Numbered from the stretch's first letter, positions 52,958 to 62,312 are shown. The stretch: DNA of 64,000 nt from Vibrio maerlii (GCF_003415655.1 NZ_QRHC01000007.1:62001-126000), one strand, 5' to 3'. Made by a program: numbers and translations. Notes: a model not told the origin generated them from the letters alone.

Positions 52958-53545
52958 ATGAGCAAGATTGTTGTTATTTCAGGCCACCCAGATCTAGACA
53001 AGTCATACACTAATAGCGTGATTCTTGAGGAGCTTGGCACTACATTCCCAGACGCGGATATTCGTCGTCTAGATACGTTATACCCAGACTTCAACATTAA
53101 TGTGGAAGCTGAGCAGCAAGCTCTTCAAGCGGCGGATACTATCGTCTTCCAATTTCCTTACTACTGGTACTCGTTCCCAGCCCTAATGAAGAAATGGGTT
53201 GATGATGTGTTTACATTTAACTTCGCTTACGGCCCTGAGGGCGACAAACTGAAAGGTAAGCAATTGATCCTATCATTCACCGTTGGTGGCCCAGAACAGG
53301 CATACAGCCCACTTGGCTACAACCACTTCACAATAGAACAGCTGCTGTACCCAATTCAGCAAACGGCTTACTTAGCAGGAATGGATTATCAGCCACCGGT
53401 TTATACTCACGGCATGATCTATATCCCAGATGTGTACAATGAACTCGATGAAGTTCAAGCCCACGCTAAAGAGCACGCAACACGTCTAATTAAGGCAATT
53501 CGTGAGCCAAAAGTTGAAGTATCAGGTGGCGCTAGCGTGGCGTAA
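52958..53545 (+). CDS. Flavodoxin-fold NAD(P)H:quinone oxidoreductase
   Basis: The 195-aa protein has an FMN/FAD-binding start (IVVISGHPDLDKSYTNS) and the FQFPYYWYSFPALMKKWVDDVF segment typical of the KefF/MdaB/YheR family, followed by SFTVGGPEQAYSPLGYNHF. It reduces quinones or electrophiles with NAD(P)H in the cytoplasm. GAGGAAGAG precedes the ATG. It ends at a good terminator. Confidence 0.9.
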   Translation: MSKIVVISGHPDLDKSYTNSVILEELGTTFPDADIRRLDTLYPDFNINVEAEQQALQAADTIVFQFPYYWYSFPALMKKWVDDVFTFNFAYGPEGDKLKGKQLILSFTVGGPEQAYSPLGYNHFTIEQLLYPIQQTAYLAGMDYQPPVYTHGMIYIPDVYNELDEVQAHAKEHATRLIKAIREPKVEVSGGASVA

Positions 53546-53564
53546 GCACTCGATATCGAAAGAA

Positions 53565-53599
53565 AAGGCAATCATGGTATGACATGGTTGCCTTTTTTT
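53565..53599 (+). terminator. Rho-independent terminator
   Basis: AAGGCAATCATG and CATGGTTGCCTT form a 12-bp stem with one wobble, then a T-run, after the oxidoreductase. Confidence 0.88.
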
Positions 53600-53862
53600 C
53601 TTGGCAAAACACGGATTTCCCCTTAACGTACATTGGTAGTTCGACCTTAGAAGTAATCCAATGAAAAAACTCACTATTTACGACATTGCAACGGCTTTGT
53701 TGCTTAATTCAGTGAGAAGACATGGTAGCCCCATGTTGACCAGTCCTTAAACAATATACTGAGTTTCAGGCATACCAAGCCCTGTCGGTGAGCAAGGGGG
53801 AGGGGAGTTGCGCCTCCTGTTTAAGTGGCGCAACACCAATACTTCTACGAGTAAATTAGACG

Positions 53863-54369
53863 CTACGCCATTTCTGTTGCTACCTGTTGATTGCTCCAAA
53901 ACGTCAAATGTACTTTTGCGGCTTCTTCTTCGAGTAGTGGACCAATAACCTCGACTTCTCTTTGCCCAGACTCGAAGACGGTGCGACAAGGTAAATCGAG
54001 AGTAGGGTTCTCAGGGTGATTACCTGTTATCTGTTTTAACCTATGTTCAGAACAGGCGTATACCACTCGTCCTATGCCCGCCCAATATGCAGCCCCCGCG
54101 CACATACAGCAGGGTTCCGCTGAAACGTACATAGTGCATTCCGACAAAAAATCAGGGCTCCATGTTTTGCTGGCTCGTGTCATCAAAACACGCTCTGCGT
54201 GACCCGTCATATCATGGTCGGGTAGGTATGCGTTCACTTGTTCCATTAAAACATTGCCATGTTTATCAACTAATAAAGCGGCAAATGGGTGAATGCCTTT
54301 TTCGGCTATGTCTTCTGTAATTGCAATGGTTTTTTTCAGCATTGCGATATCTAATTGGCTAGCGCTCAT
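53863..54369 (-). CDS. Cytidine-deaminase-fold nucleobase deaminase (GuaD-like)
   Basis: The 168-aa protein has zinc motifs GHAERVL (HAE) and SAEPCCMCAGAAYW (PCxxC), the pattern of TadA/GuaD-type deaminases. Its total length and C-terminal HLTFW tail resemble B. subtilis-type guanine deaminase. It acts on a free nucleobase in the cytoplasm. It lies 38 bp downstream of a 2OG oxygenase in a nucleobase cluster. It is distinct from the amidohydrolase-type guanine deaminase at 62258. Confidence 0.85.
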   Translation of the reverse strand: MSASQLDIAMLKKTIAITEDIAEKGIHPFAALLVDKHGNVLMEQVNAYLPDHDMTGHAERVLMTRASKTWSPDFLSECTMYVSAEPCCMCAGAAYWAGIGRVVYACSEHRLKQITGNHPENPTLDLPCRTVFESGQREVEVIGPLLEEEAAKVHLTFWSNQQVATEMA

Positions 54370-54407
54370 ATAACGTCCTTTTCAATATAAATGTCTTATC
54401 GGCGGTT

Positions 54408-55385
54408 TTAGAAATTGGCACTCAGCCTATGCTTTAAGTAATCTTCGGCGGTAATGGGATCATATTTACCTAGCTTGCCTTGAATCAGTTGGTCTTTATT
54501 CGCTTGGCAGAAGAAAGCCATGCTGTAGCGAGCTTTATGAGCCCCTGCGGTTTGTGGCATTTGTACACGGTGGAGTGTCGATTTAAGTTGATCATCACTC
54601 CAACGCATCAACATATCACCGATATTGCAGGTGATGACATGCTCCGCGGCAGGTACATCAGTCCATGCTTGTCCGTTTTGTGCCTCTTTCCCAGGACAGG
54701 CTTGCAGCCCATCTTCGCCTTTTCGTTGAAACACCATAGTGAGGCAATCGAAATCAGAATGTGCACCTGCACGCCAGACGCCAGGTTGGGGTTGATACGT
54801 CTCCGCTAGCGGCAAGTAGTGCAGTAAACGCAGTGTAGATTGATAGGTTTCTGAAGTTCGATCGTGTGCATTGGTAAAAAAGTCACTCGGGAATCCAAGC
54901 TTTTCAGCAAAGCAGGAGAGTATCGACATACCGAGCTCCCATGCTTGGAGTTCTAGCTGCAAAACATCTGATTTGAAACAGGGAAGTTGCTGAGCATTTG
55001 GCCACAAATTAGTCATTTTGGGCAAAGTCACCTGGTAAGACTCTTTTTGATCTGCCGTTTTTGTTGATGGACGCACTTGGTTTTTATACTCCCAACCGGC
55101 ATTTTGACCATCCAATAGAGCGACATTACTCTTTTCTTGTTTAGGCAGTGAAAAAAATTGAGCTGATTGTCCAAACACTCGCTGTATCAGTTCGAGTGGG
55201 ATAGAGTGATGGCTCACTTGAAAGAATCCAACCTGCGTGGCAGCTTGCCACAACGCTTCCTTTATCTCCTCTCTTCGGTTGTTGAAATCGGAGAGATCGA
55301 TAACGGGAATTGTTCGTTGATTATCGATCTCACCTTGTTGGCCAATGGTGGATTCAAGATTAAGTTCATCCAATACGTAAGTCAT
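54408..55385 (-). CDS. Isopenicillin-N-synthase-like Fe(II)/2OG oxygenase
   Basis: The 325-aa protein has a DIOX_N region (TIPVIDLSDFNNRREEIKEAL) and a 2OG-FeII core with iron ligands HxD (AGAHSDFDCLTMVF) and distal His (STLHRVQMP), then the 2OG-binding RYSMAFF (RxS). It is complete and apparently active. Its position between a deaminase and an ABC importer suggests hydroxylation of a nucleobase or related heterocycle, which is inference. A second enzyme of the class is at 59987. Confidence 0.88.
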   Translation of the reverse strand: MTYVLDELNLESTIGQQGEIDNQRTIPVIDLSDFNNRREEIKEALWQAATQVGFFQVSHHSIPLELIQRVFGQSAQFFSLPKQEKSNVALLDGQNAGWEYKNQVRPSTKTADQKESYQVTLPKMTNLWPNAQQLPCFKSDVLQLELQAWELGMSILSCFAEKLGFPSDFFTNAHDRTSETYQSTLRLLHYLPLAETYQPQPGVWRAGAHSDFDCLTMVFQRKGEDGLQACPGKEAQNGQAWTDVPAAEHVITCNIGDMLMRWSDDQLKSTLHRVQMPQTAGAHKARYSMAFFCQANKDQLIQGKLGKYDPITAEDYLKHRLSANF

Positions 55386-55467
55386 ATTTTCTCCATTAAG
55401 TGTCGTAATGGAGCAATGCCAATCGTAAAGATTTGCCGCTTCTACTCCGGGTTTTAGTTACATGTGT

Positions 55468-56229
55468 TTAGCGATCTAAGCTCCAACTGAAAAAGCTTTT
55501 TTGAATCAGTTTAATGCTGTGGAACAAGATCAAGCTGATGACTGAAAGTACAAATAAAGAAGCGAATGCTTGTGGAATCTTAAAGAAAGAAGTCGAGAAC
55601 TGAATGAAGTAACCGAGTCCTTCTTCTGCTGCGACAAACTCTGCAATGACCGCTCCTATTATGGCGAGTGTTATGGCGACTTTGAGGCCGCTAAAAATGT
55701 AAGGGATGGCATAAGGCAATCTGATTTGCCAAATCTCTCGACTCGGTTTTGCTCTTAACGATTTCGACAGTTCGATCAGCTCTTTTGGTGTCGCCTGCAT
55801 ACCCGTTGTTGCTGCAACAACAAGAGGGAAGAAGGTAATCAAAAAGGTTATGGCGAGTCGCGGAGCATCACCGGTTCCAAGAATGACTATCAACAGTGGT
55901 GCGATAGCCACAACGGGAGTGGATTGAATCACCACCAACATCGGATAAATGGTTTTGTTAAGATACTCAGAGCGAACCATGAGAATCGCAATTGGGATAC
56001 TGACAACAACAGAGATCATGAACCCAACGATCGCAACATACAGGGTCGCCCAAAGGTGATTTAACCAACGTGATGTATCCACCGCGGTAAAGGCTTCGAC
56101 TATGTCAGAGGGGGCAGGCAGTATGTACGCGGGAATCGAGCCCACAAAACAGATCAGCTCCCACAAAGGTAAAATCATCGACAGCGTCAGGATAGGCAAA
56201 TAGCGTTTGTATGTTTTAGTCATATTCAC
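55468..56229 (-). CDS. ABC transporter permease (NitT/TauT class)
   Basis: The 253-aa protein has six predicted helices and the cytoplasmic EAA-type loop (ELSKSLRAKPSREIWQIRLPYAIPYIFSGLKVA). It is the third gene of the binding protein-ATPase-permease operon. The class imports sulfonates, nitrate, pyrimidine precursors or nucleobase-like compounds; here the neighbours favour a nucleobase. Confidence 0.92.
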   Translation of the reverse strand: MNMTKTYKRYLPILTLSMILPLWELICFVGSIPAYILPAPSDIVEAFTAVDTSRWLNHLWATLYVAIVGFMISVVVSIPIAILMVRSEYLNKTIYPMLVVIQSTPVVAIAPLLIVILGTGDAPRLAITFLITFFPLVVAATTGMQATPKELIELSKSLRAKPSREIWQIRLPYAIPYIFSGLKVAITLAIIGAVIAEFVAAEEGLGYFIQFSTSFFKIPQAFASLFVLSVISLILFHSIKLIQKSFFSWSLDR

Positions 56230-56231
56230 CT

Positions 56232-57050
56232 CTACGCTACGGTTTTGAGTACAGTCTTAGCTGATGGTTTCTCAACAGCATTCGATTGAGGTTTATAGAT
56301 ATATTTGCGTATACGAGCGGTGTAATCGGCAAACACTGGATGTTGAATGGTGTCGATGTTTCTTGGCCTTGGTAGCTCGATATTCATCTCTTCGGCTATC
56401 GTTCCTGGCCTTTCACTCATCACTAACACCTTATCTGCAAGTAACACCGCCTCAGAAATTGAGTGGGTAATGAACAGAACCGTTTTGGGTTTTTCCTGCC
56501 AAATCCGTTGTAGCTCAAACCCCATCTCTTCACGAGTAAGCGCATCCAGCGCAGAAAAAGGCTCATCCATAATGAGAATATCGGGATCTAACAGTAGCGC
56601 TCGTGCAATGCCGATACGCTGTTGCATCCCTCCAGATAGTTCATCCGGTCGTTGTGATAAAAAATCTTGTAGACCGACCATTTTAATCAGCTCTTCCGCG
56701 CGCTTTCGATCTTTATCCCCAACGAAATTGAATTTGTGTTTCAGTGGAAACAAAACGTTATCTAAGATGCTTAACCAGGGTAGTAACGTCGGTTTTTGAA
56801 ACACGATACCAATATCGTCTCGCGGCTCGGTAATTTGGTGACCAAAGGCCGATACGTCTCCTTCGGAAGCTGGAATTAAACCTGATAGTAACCTAAGCAG
56901 TGTTGACTTGCCGCAGCCGGATGGGCCGACGACTGCAATAAACTGATTCTTTTCAATAGAGAAGTTAACGTTCTTTAATGCAGGTACTTGTTTGCCTTGG
57001 TCTGTCACATAGGTATGTGATACGTCTTTAAACTCAACAAATGCAGCCAT
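56232..57050 (-). CDS. ABC transporter ATPase (NitT/TauT class)
   Basis: The 272-aa protein has Walker A GPSGCGKSTLL, Q-loop FQKPTLLPW, signature LSGGMQQRIGIARAL, Walker B ILIMDEP and the switch His in ITHSISEA. Its ATG overlaps the stop of the binding-protein gene by one base (TAATG), and the permease starts 2 bp after it. It energises the importer. Confidence 0.95.
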   Translation of the reverse strand: MAAFVEFKDVSHTYVTDQGKQVPALKNVNFSIEKNQFIAVVGPSGCGKSTLLRLLSGLIPASEGDVSAFGHQITEPRDDIGIVFQKPTLLPWLSILDNVLFPLKHKFNFVGDKDRKRAEELIKMVGLQDFLSQRPDELSGGMQQRIGIARALLLDPDILIMDEPFSALDALTREEMGFELQRIWQEKPKTVLFITHSISEAVLLADKVLVMSERPGTIAEEMNIELPRPRNIDTIQHPVFADYTARIRKYIYKPQSNAVEKPSAKTVLKTVA

Positions 57051-58036
57051 TATTCCATCTCCGGTAAAAATGCGCGGTTTATCGCTTTTTCAGGGTCATA
57101 GCTCGCTTCATCAATGCCTTGAGCTGCGGATGTCCATTTCCATGTTGATGCTAGGTGCTTAGAGTCGAACTGACCTAATGTAGAGGCTTCACTGATCGGG
57201 TTATAGACTAGGCTGTGAATTGACGTAATGGTATCTGTAGCGACTTTCACATCCACCTCAGGAACCATTTTGTTAATAGACTTTGCGCTTTCAACCGGGT
57301 TTGCCCAGGTGTATTCAATGGCCTCCCCAAAGGCTTTGATAAAGCGTTTGGCAACCTCAGGGCGCTCGGCTAAGAAGCGATCATTAGCTAATAATGTGGT
57401 CGCGTATTGCTCTAGCCCCGCTTCGTGCCAATGCATAACTTTAAGTGTTTTCCCAGCTTGTTTAGCCTGGCTTTTCAGAGCTTCTGTACTGGTAACCCAT
57501 GAGATCAAAACATCAGTATTTCCGGTGGCTAGCATTGGGCCTAAAGCGCCAGGATCCGCTTTAGTGAGTTTAATGTCTTTTTCAGATAACCCGCTTTGGT
57601 TTAAAACGATTGGAAGGTAAAGGTTTGAGGATGTAAAAGGTGAGGTCGCGACACGCTTTCCTTTAATATCTTCGATTGAAGTGATAGTGCCATCATCCAC
57701 AACAAAAAACGCGTGAGGTGCTTGGCTAAATACTGAATAGACTGCAGAAACAGGGACATCGCTGCTGGCTTTCGCAACGAGCAAAGCTGAAATATCCGCT
57801 GCACCGACATCAGAAATCCCCGTTGCGAGTTTGGTAATGGCTTCGGTTGAGCCTCTCCCTTGGTTAATGCTGACTTCTAAATCGTATTTCGCGAAGATCC
57901 CTTTATCGATACCGACATAAACTGGGGCTTTATCACCGCCAGGTAACCAATCAAGTTGGAAATTAACCTTATCGGCAGCAAGAGCGGTGAAGCTAAGGCT
58001 GGTGAGAAGCAATGTTGAGCTGAGCGTTTTAAGCAT
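57050..58036 (-). CDS. NMT1/THI5-like ABC substrate-binding protein
   Basis: The 328-aa protein runs from ATG 58036, which has AAAGGA upstream and starts a signal peptide (KTLSSTLLLTSLSFTALA); the open frame reaches 58216. The mature protein opens with KVNFQLDWLPGGDKAPVYVGIDKGIF, the NMT1/ThiY layout used for pyrimidine-like or aromatic N-heterocyclic ligands. GRGSTEAITKLATG and VGAADISALL are ligand-pocket segments. It captures the substrate in the periplasm. Confidence 0.92.
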   Translation of the reverse strand: MLKTLSSTLLLTSLSFTALAADKVNFQLDWLPGGDKAPVYVGIDKGIFAKYDLEVSINQGRGSTEAITKLATGISDVGAADISALLVAKASSDVPVSAVYSVFSQAPHAFFVVDDGTITSIEDIKGKRVATSPFTSSNLYLPIVLNQSGLSEKDIKLTKADPGALGPMLATGNTDVLISWVTSTEALKSQAKQAGKTLKVMHWHEAGLEQYATTLLANDRFLAERPEVAKRFIKAFGEAIEYTWANPVESAKSINKMVPEVDVKVATDTITSIHSLVYNPISEASTLGQFDSKHLASTWKWTSAAQGIDEASYDPEKAINRAFLPEME

Positions 58037-58541
58037 ACTAGGTCCTTTTAGATGTTTACGAGCAATGTCTCTATCAGCCTGGATGGCTAGATAAACGCTT
58101 CTACTCTGGCTAATGACTTTACATGTCTGTTTTTCTAATAGTCTGAATCTCTTTCGGTTCATCTTACGATTGTCACTATTGTCATTAACGCAAGTCGCGT
58201 GCCAGATATGCAACATCGTTGTTACATCCCTTTGTCAACCTGATATCAATGGGAAATCGTACAGGGTATTAAAATTCAACCGGGCTGATTGATTTAGGGG
58301 CATTTGATTTAAATTGGGGAAGTAGTGCACAAAAAGCGTGCGACGGTTGCTTGATTGTTAATGTTGTGTTTTGGCGTGTTTCTAGGCTTGAAAGAGTCGT
58401 TATAAGGAAAGGAAGTAAAAAACAATGACAGTTTTACTAACGGCGCGGTTTTTGCTGCATACCCAGAGAAAACGAAAATTAAGGAGTAGAAGCGGTCAGG
58501 ATTTATTCCGGGACATTGCTCATGATGTTAAGGAGTAATTG
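58037..58541. other. 505-bp divergent promoter region
   Basis: It separates the importer operon from the amidohydrolase gene. I recognise no riboswitch. A 37-codon ORF with a ribosome site lies at its right end (58425-58538). Confidence 0.45.
58425..58538 (+). CDS. Possible 37-aa leader ORF
   Basis: ATG 58425 follows GGAAGTAAAAAACA and ends at TAA 58536-58538, three bases before the amidohydrolase ATG. The product is basic (FLLHTQRKRKLRSRSGQ). It could be a translated leader coupled to the downstream gene, or chance. There is no family match. Confidence 0.3.
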   Translation: MTVLLTARFLLHTQRKRKLRSRSGQDLFRDIAHDVKE

Positions 58542-59888
58542 ATGGGATACGTTATAAAAAATTCAGAATCTATTTTGCTGAACGACACGGTTTATAAAGG
58601 TGATATCAGAATTCGTGAAGGTGTCATTTCTGAACTTGGGCAAGACTTACCCATACAGGGTGATGAACTTATAGATGCTCGCGGTTGTGTCATCTATCCC
58701 GGCCTAGTGAATACTCACCATCACTTAGCACAATCGGTTTTAAAAGGTGTTCCAGAAGGGTTGAATAAAGGGTTAGGAGAATGGTTAGCCGCTGTTCCGT
58801 ACCGTTTCTGGCCAAAAATCTCACCGAGGTTGATGTACCTTGCAGCCAAGCTTGGTTTATATGAACTCCAGTTTTCAGGTGCAACGACCTGTGCCGACCA
58901 TCATTATCTCTACCATTATCAATCTACCCCCGAAATTGAGGGAGCGCTTTGGTGTGCTGCGCGAGATATGGGTATGAGGTTCATGTTGTGTCGAGGAAGC
59001 GCGACAAGCCTTGGCAGTCACAAAGGTGTGCAGAGTATGCAGCTTGAGCCAGAAACACCCGAGCTAGTGATGCAAAGGATTGAGCGAAGCTTAAATTTTC
59101 ATGACCCCGACCCTCTATCTATGAGTCGAGTATGTATGGCTCCAACCAGCTTGATACATTCCTGTGAACCCGCGCATCTCAAAGAGTTTGCTCAGTTTGC
59201 CCGCCAGCATCAATTAAAAATGCACTCTCACTTATTGGAAGTGAATTTTGACGAAGAGCAATCTCAAAGCAAGTATGGGATGAGCGCCGTTGAATACGCC
59301 GCGAGTTGTGATTGGCTGGGTGAGGATGTGTGGTTCGCACACATGGTTCATACGGACAAACATGCGAGAGCATTATTAGCAGAATCTAATACTTCTATTT
59401 CACACTGTCCCACCTCGAATTGCAGGCTAGGAAGCGGCATCGCAGAAGCTTTAGATATGGATTCGACGGGTATCAAGGTCACGATGGGCGTGGATGGTTC
59501 AGCCTCTTCTGAATCAGGCTCTATGTTGCAAGAACTCAATTTAGCTTGGTTACTGCATCGTTCTCAGCATGGAGCCGATGCAATAAAACTCAACCAAGTT
59601 ATGGATTGGGGTTCAAAGCATGGTGCCGATTTACTGGGATTCAAAAGTGGTCGAATTGAAGTTGGGTATGCCGCTGATTTGGTTCTATATCGTATCGATT
59701 CACCTCGTATGGCTATGGTTCACTCTCCCGAATGGGCTCCTGTTCTATGCGGAGAGCCAGCGACCGTTGAGTATAGTTTTATTCAAGGACGCCCGGTCAT
59801 CGCTAAGCAAGAGAGTACCGTTGTCGACATCCATCAACTTATCTCTGATTTGCGCCAAGAGATGGCTCGCTTTATGGCGACCATTTAG
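58542..59888 (+). CDS. Amidohydrolase, 8-oxoguanine-deaminase-like
   Basis: The 448-aa protein runs from ATG 58542 (AGGAGT at 58531; TTG 58539 is also in frame). The metal-dependent TIM barrel has HxH in GLVNTHHHLAQSVLKG (H59/H61), His in KMHSHLLE, His in VWFAHMVH and Asp in MGVDGSASSESGSM. The NTHHHLxQ opening and length match 8-oxoguanine/isocytosine deaminases of the atrazine-chlorohydrolase-related group. It removes an amino group from a purine-like ring in the cytoplasm. The 2OG oxygenase follows. Confidence 0.87.
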   Translation: MGYVIKNSESILLNDTVYKGDIRIREGVISELGQDLPIQGDELIDARGCVIYPGLVNTHHHLAQSVLKGVPEGLNKGLGEWLAAVPYRFWPKISPRLMYLAAKLGLYELQFSGATTCADHHYLYHYQSTPEIEGALWCAARDMGMRFMLCRGSATSLGSHKGVQSMQLEPETPELVMQRIERSLNFHDPDPLSMSRVCMAPTSLIHSCEPAHLKEFAQFARQHQLKMHSHLLEVNFDEEQSQSKYGMSAVEYAASCDWLGEDVWFAHMVHTDKHARALLAESNTSISHCPTSNCRLGSGIAEALDMDSTGIKVTMGVDGSASSESGSMLQELNLAWLLHRSQHGADAIKLNQVMDWGSKHGADLLGFKSGRIEVGYAADLVLYRIDSPRMAMVHSPEWAPVLCGEPATVEYSFIQGRPVIAKQESTVVDIHQLISDLRQEMARFMATI

Positions 59889-59986
59889 TGCTCAATCAAC
59901 AGTAGAGAAGCACTCAAGTACAACAGCATAAAACCACAGAAACAGAAGTAATTACTCCCATAAATGGACTAATGTAGGAAAGTAAT

Positions 59987-60967
59987 ATGAACGCAAATTT
60001 ACCGATAATTGATATATCAGCGCTCGCAAACCCAGATACAACTCAATGGCAGGATGTCGTTGAGGCTATTGATAAGGCCTGTCGTGATACTGGATTCTTT
60101 TATGTTACCGGTCACGGTATTCCTGAGCAGCAATTTGCAAGTGTTGAAGCGATGGCAAGCCAGTTCTTCGCATTAAGTGAACAAGAAAAACAGAAGATCA
60201 ATATCCAGCATTCAGCAAATCACAGAGGTTGGGGTCAAGTGAGTGCAGAACAACTTGACCCGAACGGACCTAAGGACTTCAAAGAGACGTTTGACATGGC
60301 GTTAGATCTGAGCCCTTATCATCCTCAAGTTTCTCGTTGCCCCGATCTCTATGGACCCAACCAATATCCCAACCTTGAGGGCTTTGTCTCCTTAGTTCAC
60401 CAACACTACGAACTGACCATGCAAGTTGGTTTAAGAATCCTCAAAGCGATGGCGATTGCTCTGAAGCAGCCCGAAGACTTTTTTACCCAGAGCTTTAATC
60501 TTCCAATAAGTGTCTTGCGTTTTATTCATTATCCACCACAGGAATCCATGAGTAATGGAGCAGGGGCGCACACGGATTATGGTTGTATCACCTTGCTATA
60601 CCAAGACCAAACAGGTGGTCTCCAGGTGCAAGGGGTCGATGGCGAATGGGTAGATGCCCCTCCTGTAGAGAACAGCTTTGTGGTTAATATTGGAGATTTG
60701 ATGCAGCGATGGACAAACGATCGCTACAAATCGACCGCGCACCGTGTGACGAGCCCGACCCAAGGCGTAACTCGCTTTTCTATGCCATTTTTTGTCGAGC
60801 CCGACTTCGACACCGTGGTTAAAACCCTCGACTCCTGCTTAGCGTTAGACGAAGAAACCCGCTATCCACCAATAACTGCAGGAGATTGGATTCTATCTAG
60901 ATTTTCTGACACGTATGAATATCGAAGCCCGGAATCTCAAGAGGCTGAAAGTACCATAGGCGTCTAA
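59987..60967 (+). CDS. Isopenicillin-N-synthase-like Fe(II)/2OG oxygenase (second)
   Basis: The 326-aa protein has the N-terminal DIOX_N domain (LPIIDISALANPDTTQWQDVVEAIDKACRDTGFFYVTGHG). Iron ligands HxD are in GAHTDYGCITLLYQD, distal His is in STAHRV and RFSMPFF binds 2OG. It is complete. It differs clearly from the enzyme at 54408, so it is not a recent duplicate. Its position after the 8-oxoguanine-deaminase-like gene and before the urate genes suggests oxidation of a purine or pyrimidine; the substrate is unknown. Confidence 0.88.
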   Translation: MNANLPIIDISALANPDTTQWQDVVEAIDKACRDTGFFYVTGHGIPEQQFASVEAMASQFFALSEQEKQKINIQHSANHRGWGQVSAEQLDPNGPKDFKETFDMALDLSPYHPQVSRCPDLYGPNQYPNLEGFVSLVHQHYELTMQVGLRILKAMAIALKQPEDFFTQSFNLPISVLRFIHYPPQESMSNGAGAHTDYGCITLLYQDQTGGLQVQGVDGEWVDAPPVENSFVVNIGDLMQRWTNDRYKSTAHRVTSPTQGVTRFSMPFFVEPDFDTVVKTLDSCLALDEETRYPPITAGDWILSRFSDTYEYRSPESQEAESTIGV

Positions 60968-60971
60968 ACCA

Positions 60972-61022
60972 AGTAGGCACATAAACAGAGCAGGCGTATA
61001 AACTAAATAGGCGTATAAATAA
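60972..61022. repeat. Three short tandem repeats (AGGCRTATAAAC-like)
   Basis: AGGCACATAAAC, AGGCGTATAAAC and AGGCGTATAAAT recur at about 18-bp intervals just after the oxygenase stop codon. Their role is unknown. Confidence 0.45.
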
Positions 61023-61023
61023 G

Positions 61024-61058
61024 AATCCCCCTCTAGCGAGTGCTAAAGGGGGATTTTT
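61024..61058. terminator. Rho-independent terminator
   Basis: AATCCCCCT and AGGGGGATT form a 9-bp stem followed by TTT on the + strand, between the convergent oxygenase and puuD genes. Confidence 0.88.
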
Positions 61059-61079
61059 AAATATGCTCATCATTGAGAG

Positions 61080-62312
61080 CTACGGCTTAAGCAACTCTTT
61101 CACCATAGCTCGTTCACCTTCAGTCATCCCCGTCTTATTCATGAATGGCATATCCGCACTTTCTACTGTGCGAGCGACGATTCTTGCTGACCAACGTTCA
61201 ATATCTCGCCAATCATCAAAGGCGGCCCCTGCTGGAGCAACGGTAAATACGTCATCCGTTGGATTTTGACTGTGACAACTGCTGCATCGCTCTTGAATAA
61301 TGGTCATGACTTCGGCTTGATGTTGGCTGGTGGCCATGTTTGGTTGAGATTGATTCGGTGAGCTGTCGCTAGCGACAGGAACGCTCTCCTCAATGCTATT
61401 TTTCGCTGTTGGCCAACTGACCACAACCGCAAGCGCTAACATCATAGCTGAGCCACTCGCCAGTACCCAAGGCTGAGTTTTACCTGCATGTTTTAGATTG
61501 AAATAGTGTCTGATCCAAGCACTAATCAACATGATGAAAAGGGCGACCAACCAATTATGTTGATGCTGATAAATCATCGGATAATGGTTGCTGATCATTA
61601 GGAAAATAACAGGGAGAGTAAAGTAATTGTTGTGGATTGAACGGCGTTTACCCTCCAGCCCAGGAGCAGGGTCGACCTGTTCTCCCGCCGCGACTTGCGC
61701 CACCATTTTTCGTTGGCCGGGAATGATTTTGTGGAATACATTGAAGACCATGATGCTACCAATGAGCACACCCATATGGATAAATGCACCGCGTCCGCTG
61801 AACACTTGTGTAAACCCATAGAAGAATAGCGCCCCAGTCAATATCATCGCCGCAATGAATAGCGATTTTGATGAGGACAAAGGCGAGCGGAGCAAGAGTT
61901 CATAACAAATCACACCCGCTAGCACGCCACCGAGACCAATTCCAACTGCTTGGATGCTTGTGAGTTCCATGATTCGAGGATCGATGAGATACGCCTGAGC
62001 ATTGAAATAGTACATCCATATCAATAGCGCGGTACCGGTTAGCCAAGTCGTATAGGCTTCCCATTTAAACCAGTGGAGCTTTTCAGGCATTTGCTCTGGC
62101 CCCACTTGGTATTTGGCAACCTCATAGAACCCACCACCGTGAACCGCCCAGAGATCTCCTTTTATACCTTTGTCTTTCTTCCATTTCGGTGGTGTATCGA
62201 GGCTGTTATCTAGCCATGTGAAATAGAAACTGGCTCCTATCCATGCGACTCCACAGATTACATGGAACCATTTGATAAATAACGCAATCCATTCGTAGAG
62301 TTGAGGCCACAT
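61080..62312 (-). CDS. puuD: PuuD-type membrane urate hydroxylase with cytochrome c tail
   Basis: The 410-aa protein begins with FHVICGVAWIGASFYFTWLDNSL and AVHGGGFYEVAKYQ, the hallmarks of the integral membrane urate oxidase PuuD. About eight helices follow (to about 300), then a C-terminal cytochrome c domain with CSSCH (343-347). It oxidises urate to 5-hydroxyisourate and passes electrons to the respiratory chain. GGAAG precedes ATG 62312. Its start overlaps the guanine deaminase 3' end by 55 bp. Confidence 0.93.
   Translation of the reverse strand: MWPQLYEWIALFIKWFHVICGVAWIGASFYFTWLDNSLDTPPKWKKDKGIKGDLWAVHGGGFYEVAKYQVGPEQMPEKLHWFKWEAYTTWLTGTALLIWMYYFNAQAYLIDPRIMELTSIQAVGIGLGGVLAGVICYELLLRSPLSSSKSLFIAAMILTGALFFYGFTQVFSGRGAFIHMGVLIGSIMVFNVFHKIIPGQRKMVAQVAAGEQVDPAPGLEGKRRSIHNNYFTLPVIFLMISNHYPMIYQHQHNWLVALFIMLISAWIRHYFNLKHAGKTQPWVLASGSAMMLALAVVVSWPTAKNSIEESVPVASDSSPNQSQPNMATSQHQAEVMTIIQERCSSCHSQNPTDDVFTVAPAGAAFDDWRDIERWSARIVARTVESADMPFMNKTGMTEGERAMVKELLKP

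Noticed and set aside
53747..53989. 80-codon minus-strand ORF rich in Arg
   Set aside because: It is an out-of-frame shadow of the 3' end of the deaminase gene at 53863-54369.
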